From Planctomycetota bacterium (lineage in GTDB: Bacteria; Planctomycetota; Phycisphaerae; UBA1845): a stretch of 53,836 bases of DNA. The first letter of the stretch is position 1. Every line of letters begins with the position of its first letter. Shown in pieces: positions 51,921 to 53,836 of this stretch. The stretch is from assembly GCA_024275565.1 (NCBI GenBank), contig JAJRYY010000053.1:1-53836 (forward strand). Direction: 5' to 3'. The translations under genes and the position numbers were made by a program. The notes under the pieces were generated by a model. The model did no database searches, was not told the origin of the DNA, and worked only from the letters and a program-made list of their open reading frames with translations.

Positions 51921-51995
51921 CAACATCGCAGTCACCAACATCGCAGTCACCAACATCGCAGTCACCAACACCGCAGTCGCCAACAAATACGTCAC
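51921..51995. repeat. Five-copy 15-bp array covering the sufB stop codon
   Basis: CAACATCGCAGTCAC at 51921, 51936 and 51951, and diverged copies at 51966 and 51981. The last copy contains the sufB TGA (51992-51994). The array lies between sufB and the rhodanese gene. Confidence 0.95.
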
Positions 51996-53440
51996 CCGAC
52001 GCTGCCTTCCAGACTGACTTCCAGCAGCTTCTGTGCTTCAACCGCAAACTCCATCGGAAGCTCGCGGAACACCTCCTTGCAGAACCCGTTCACGATCATG
52101 TTCACTGAATCTTCCATCGAAATCCCACGCTGACGACAGTAGAACAACTGGTCCTCGCCAATCTTCGACGTGGTGGCTTCGTGCTCCATATGAGCCGTCT
52201 TGTTCTTCACCTCAATATAGGGAAACGTGTGCGCCCCGCACTCAGAACCAATCAGCATCGAATCGCACTGCGTGAAATTCCGAGCGTTGTCAGCACCCTT
52301 ATTGATCGTCACACCGCCACGATAGGTATTCTGTCCATGACCAGCCGATATCCCCTTCGAGATGATCGTGCTACGCGTATTCTTACCAATGTGGATCATT
52401 TTCGACCCGGTGTCAGCCTGCTGATAATTGTTCGTCAGCGCAACCGAATAAAACTCGCCGACGGAGTTGTCGCCCTGCAGGATACAGCTCGGATACTTCC
52501 AGGTGATAGCAGAACCCGTCTCCACCTGTGTCCATGAGATATGCGAGTTTTTGCCAAGGCATTTCCCGCGCTTCGTCACGAAATTATAAATCCCGCCGAC
52601 CCCGTTCTCATCACCCGGATACCAGTTCTGAACCGTCGAATATTTGATCGTCGCGTTGTCCAGTGCGACCAGCTCAACCACCGCAGCATGCAGCTGATTC
52701 TCATCCCGCATCGGAGCAGTGCAGCCTTCAAGATAGCTCACCGACGCACCCTCATCAGCCACAATCAACGTCCGCTCAAACTGACCGGTAGACATCGCGT
52801 TGATCCGGAAATAGGTACTCAGCTCCATCGGGCATCGCACGCCCTTGGGAATATACACGAACGATCCGTCGCTGAAGACAGCAGAGTTCAACGCGGAATA
52901 GAAATTATCAGTCACAGGGACGACAGATCCCAGCCACTTCTGAATCAGCTCAGGATGATCCTGAACGGCTTCGGAAAACGAGCTGAAAATGATCCCCATC
53001 TCAGCCAGTTTGCTCTTGAACGTCGTCGCAACAGACACACTGTCAAACACCGCATCCACCGCGACCCCAGCCAGCATCTTCTGCTCAGAAAGCGGAATCC
53101 CCAGCTTCGTATACGTCTCCAGCAGCTTCGGATCGACCTCATCCAGACTCTTGGGGCGATCCTTGTCCTGCTTGGGGGCGGAATAGTAAACCATCTTCTG
53201 GAAGTCGATCTCAGGATAGGTCACGTTAGGCCACTTCGGCTCCACCATCTTCAGCCAGCTTCGATAGGCTTTGAGTCGCCATTCCAGCATGAACTCCGGC
53301 TCATTCTTTTTCGCCGAAATCGCACGAACCACATCCTCGTTCAACCCGGGCGGAAGCGAGTCGGATTCAATATCCGTCACAAATCCGTACTTATATTCTG
53401 ACTGTTCCCACTGATCGAGTGTCGATGTCGAATCTACCAT
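51992..53440 (-). CDS. sufB: Fe-S cluster assembly protein SufB
   Basis: 482 residues from ATG 53440. The SufB core is complete: [51 protein letters not shown] (with the Cys and His region), and the [25 protein letters not shown] stretch with Cys. The scaffold binds the nascent cluster with SufC and SufD. It starts 2 bp after the regulator stop. Its stop codon lies in a 15-bp tandem array. Confidence 0.97.
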   Translation of the reverse strand: MVDSTSTLDQWEQSEYKYGFVTDIESDSLPPGLNEDVVRAISAKKNEPEFMLEWRLKAYRSWLKMVEPKWPNVTYPEIDFQKMVYYSAPKQDKDRPKSLDEVDPKLLETYTKLGIPLSEQKMLAGVAVDAVFDSVSVATTFKSKLAEMGIIFSSFSEAVQDHPELIQKWLGSVVPVTDNFYSALNSAVFSDGSFVYIPKGVRCPMELSTYFRINAMSTGQFERTLIVADEGASVSYLEGCTAPMRDENQLHAAVVELVALDNATIKYSTVQNWYPGDENGVGGIYNFVTKRGKCLGKNSHISWTQVETGSAITWKYPSCILQGDNSVGEFYSVALTNNYQQADTGSKMIHIGKNTRSTIISKGISAGHGQNTYRGGVTINKGADNARNFTQCDSMLIGSECGAHTFPYIEVKNKTAHMEHEATTSKIGEDQLFYCRQRGISMEDSVNMIVNGFCKEVFRELPMEFAVEAQKLLEVSLEGSVG

Positions 53441-53442
53441 GT

Positions 53443-53836
53443 TTACGCTCGCTTGGTTCCTATGGCGACTGAGTGACCCTGATCGCCGTCATCTTCACAC
53501 ATCTTTGCTATTACGCTATCCACCATGCCACCGTTCGCGTCACGCGCGTCCAGGGGGCTTTTGCAACCGCAACCCTTCTGATCACCACCCATCATCTCAG
53601 GACCCTCTACATGCAGAGGGACCGTATTGAATGCAAGATCATGCACAGATATCTGACAGAAAAAGTGTCGCAGGCTAACATGCAGGCGACGCACCGGTTC
53701 TTTGATCTGGCAGGAGTCTTCCAGTTGGCAGTCAGAATCATCATCTGCAGGAGCAGTCTCATCGGAGCAGCACTTGGTCAGTCGGAGAGGCCCCTCCACT
53801 GCTTCGATCAGCTCCGTCAGGGAAATCGTCGAGGCG
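53443..53836 (-). CDS. Rrf2-family SUF regulator, N-terminus cut by the window edge
   Basis: The visible 130 residues run from the window edge as [23 protein letters not shown] to the TAA at 53443. [12 protein letters not shown] and the following CCS...C...C region are the Rrf2/SufR cluster-binding segment that senses Fe-S status. An acidic insertion ([11 protein letters not shown]) lies between the Cys positions, and the C-terminal tail has CGCKS. It sits directly upstream of sufB with a 2-bp gap and likely controls the operon. An internal GTG makes a shorter frame but is not the start. Confidence 0.88.
   Translation of the reverse strand, partial: ASTISLTELIEAVEGPLRLTKCCSDETAPADDDSDCQLEDSCQIKEPVRRLHVSLRHFFCQISVHDLAFNTVPLHVEGPEMMGGDQKGCGCKSPLDARDANGGMVDSVIAKMCEDDGDQGHSVAIGTKRA

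Noticed and set aside
51921..51995. Possible CRISPR array
   Set aside because: Units follow directly without spacers, and no cas genes are present. The same applies to the other arrays.
1..53836. tRNA or rRNA genes
   Set aside because: No cloverleaf-like intergenic sequence or rRNA motif was seen while reading the intergenic regions; a dedicated search was not possible.

Overview
The window reads as one contig of a gram-negative bacterium that is most probably a member of the Planctomycetota, perhaps class Phycisphaerae. This is an inference. It rests on a PEP-CTERM protein, a b6-type cytochrome complex with a ferredoxin-Rieske fusion and a giant multiheme cytochrome c, a CotH/VTC/DUF4956 locus, and many short palindromic interspersed repeats of the kind I associate with planctomycete genomes. 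I see no rRNA, tRNA, CRISPR array, transposase or integrase.

Layout: (1) 1-2.5 kb: end of a PEP-CTERM protein, an endonuclease/exonuclease/phosphatase enzyme and an RluD-type pseudouridine synthase. (2) 3.4-13.0 kb: an electron-transfer operon with a HEAT-repeat membrane protein, ferredoxin-Rieske fusion, cytochrome b6-type subunit, subunit IV-like protein, a 1335-residue eight-heme cytochrome c and a cupredoxin-like periplasmic protein. (3) 13.4-14.5 kb: PiT phosphate permease. (4) 15.2-28.4 kb: a compact one-strand cassette with Mu-type terminase, portal, protease/scaffold, DUF2190, major capsid, gp36 and gp37-like genes, then a hub-like protein and six fibre or adhesin-like proteins. No integrase, replication, lysis, regulator, tape-measure, sheath or tube gene was recognised. 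(5) 28.5-37.2 kb: phosphate regulon phoU-pstB-pstA-pstC-pstS (minus) and phoB-phoR (plus), with an in-frame TAA inside pstC. (6) 37.2-40.4 kb: a metal-dependent deacylase overlapping a glutamate-cysteine-ligase-like/CBS protein. (7) 40.7-46.9 kb: methyltransferase-like/PIG-L fusion, DUF4956 membrane protein, CotH kinase/beta-helix protein and VTC polyphosphate-polymerase domain. (8) 47.0-53.8 kb: SUF iron-sulfur operon running leftward from an Rrf2 regulator cut by the window edge (rrf2-sufB-rhodanese-sufC-sufD-sufS-sufU-sufT).

Themes: iron-sulfur assembly (SUF) would serve the Fe-S respiratory proteins. Phosphate sensing and uptake (PiT, Pst, PhoBR) lies close to a putative envelope phosphorylation or polyphosphate locus (CotH/VTC). 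The head-fibre cassette could be a degenerate prophage or a domesticated particle, such as a gene-transfer-agent-like element.

The most unusual feature of the DNA is a recurring pattern of short tandem repeats (12-23 bp units, often 16-18) placed on gene edges. They sit at or next to start or stop codons of more than a dozen unrelated genes, and in several cases copy the start or stop codon itself. Starts were chosen from ribosome-binding-site spacing and family lengths; all functions come from reading motifs, without database searches.
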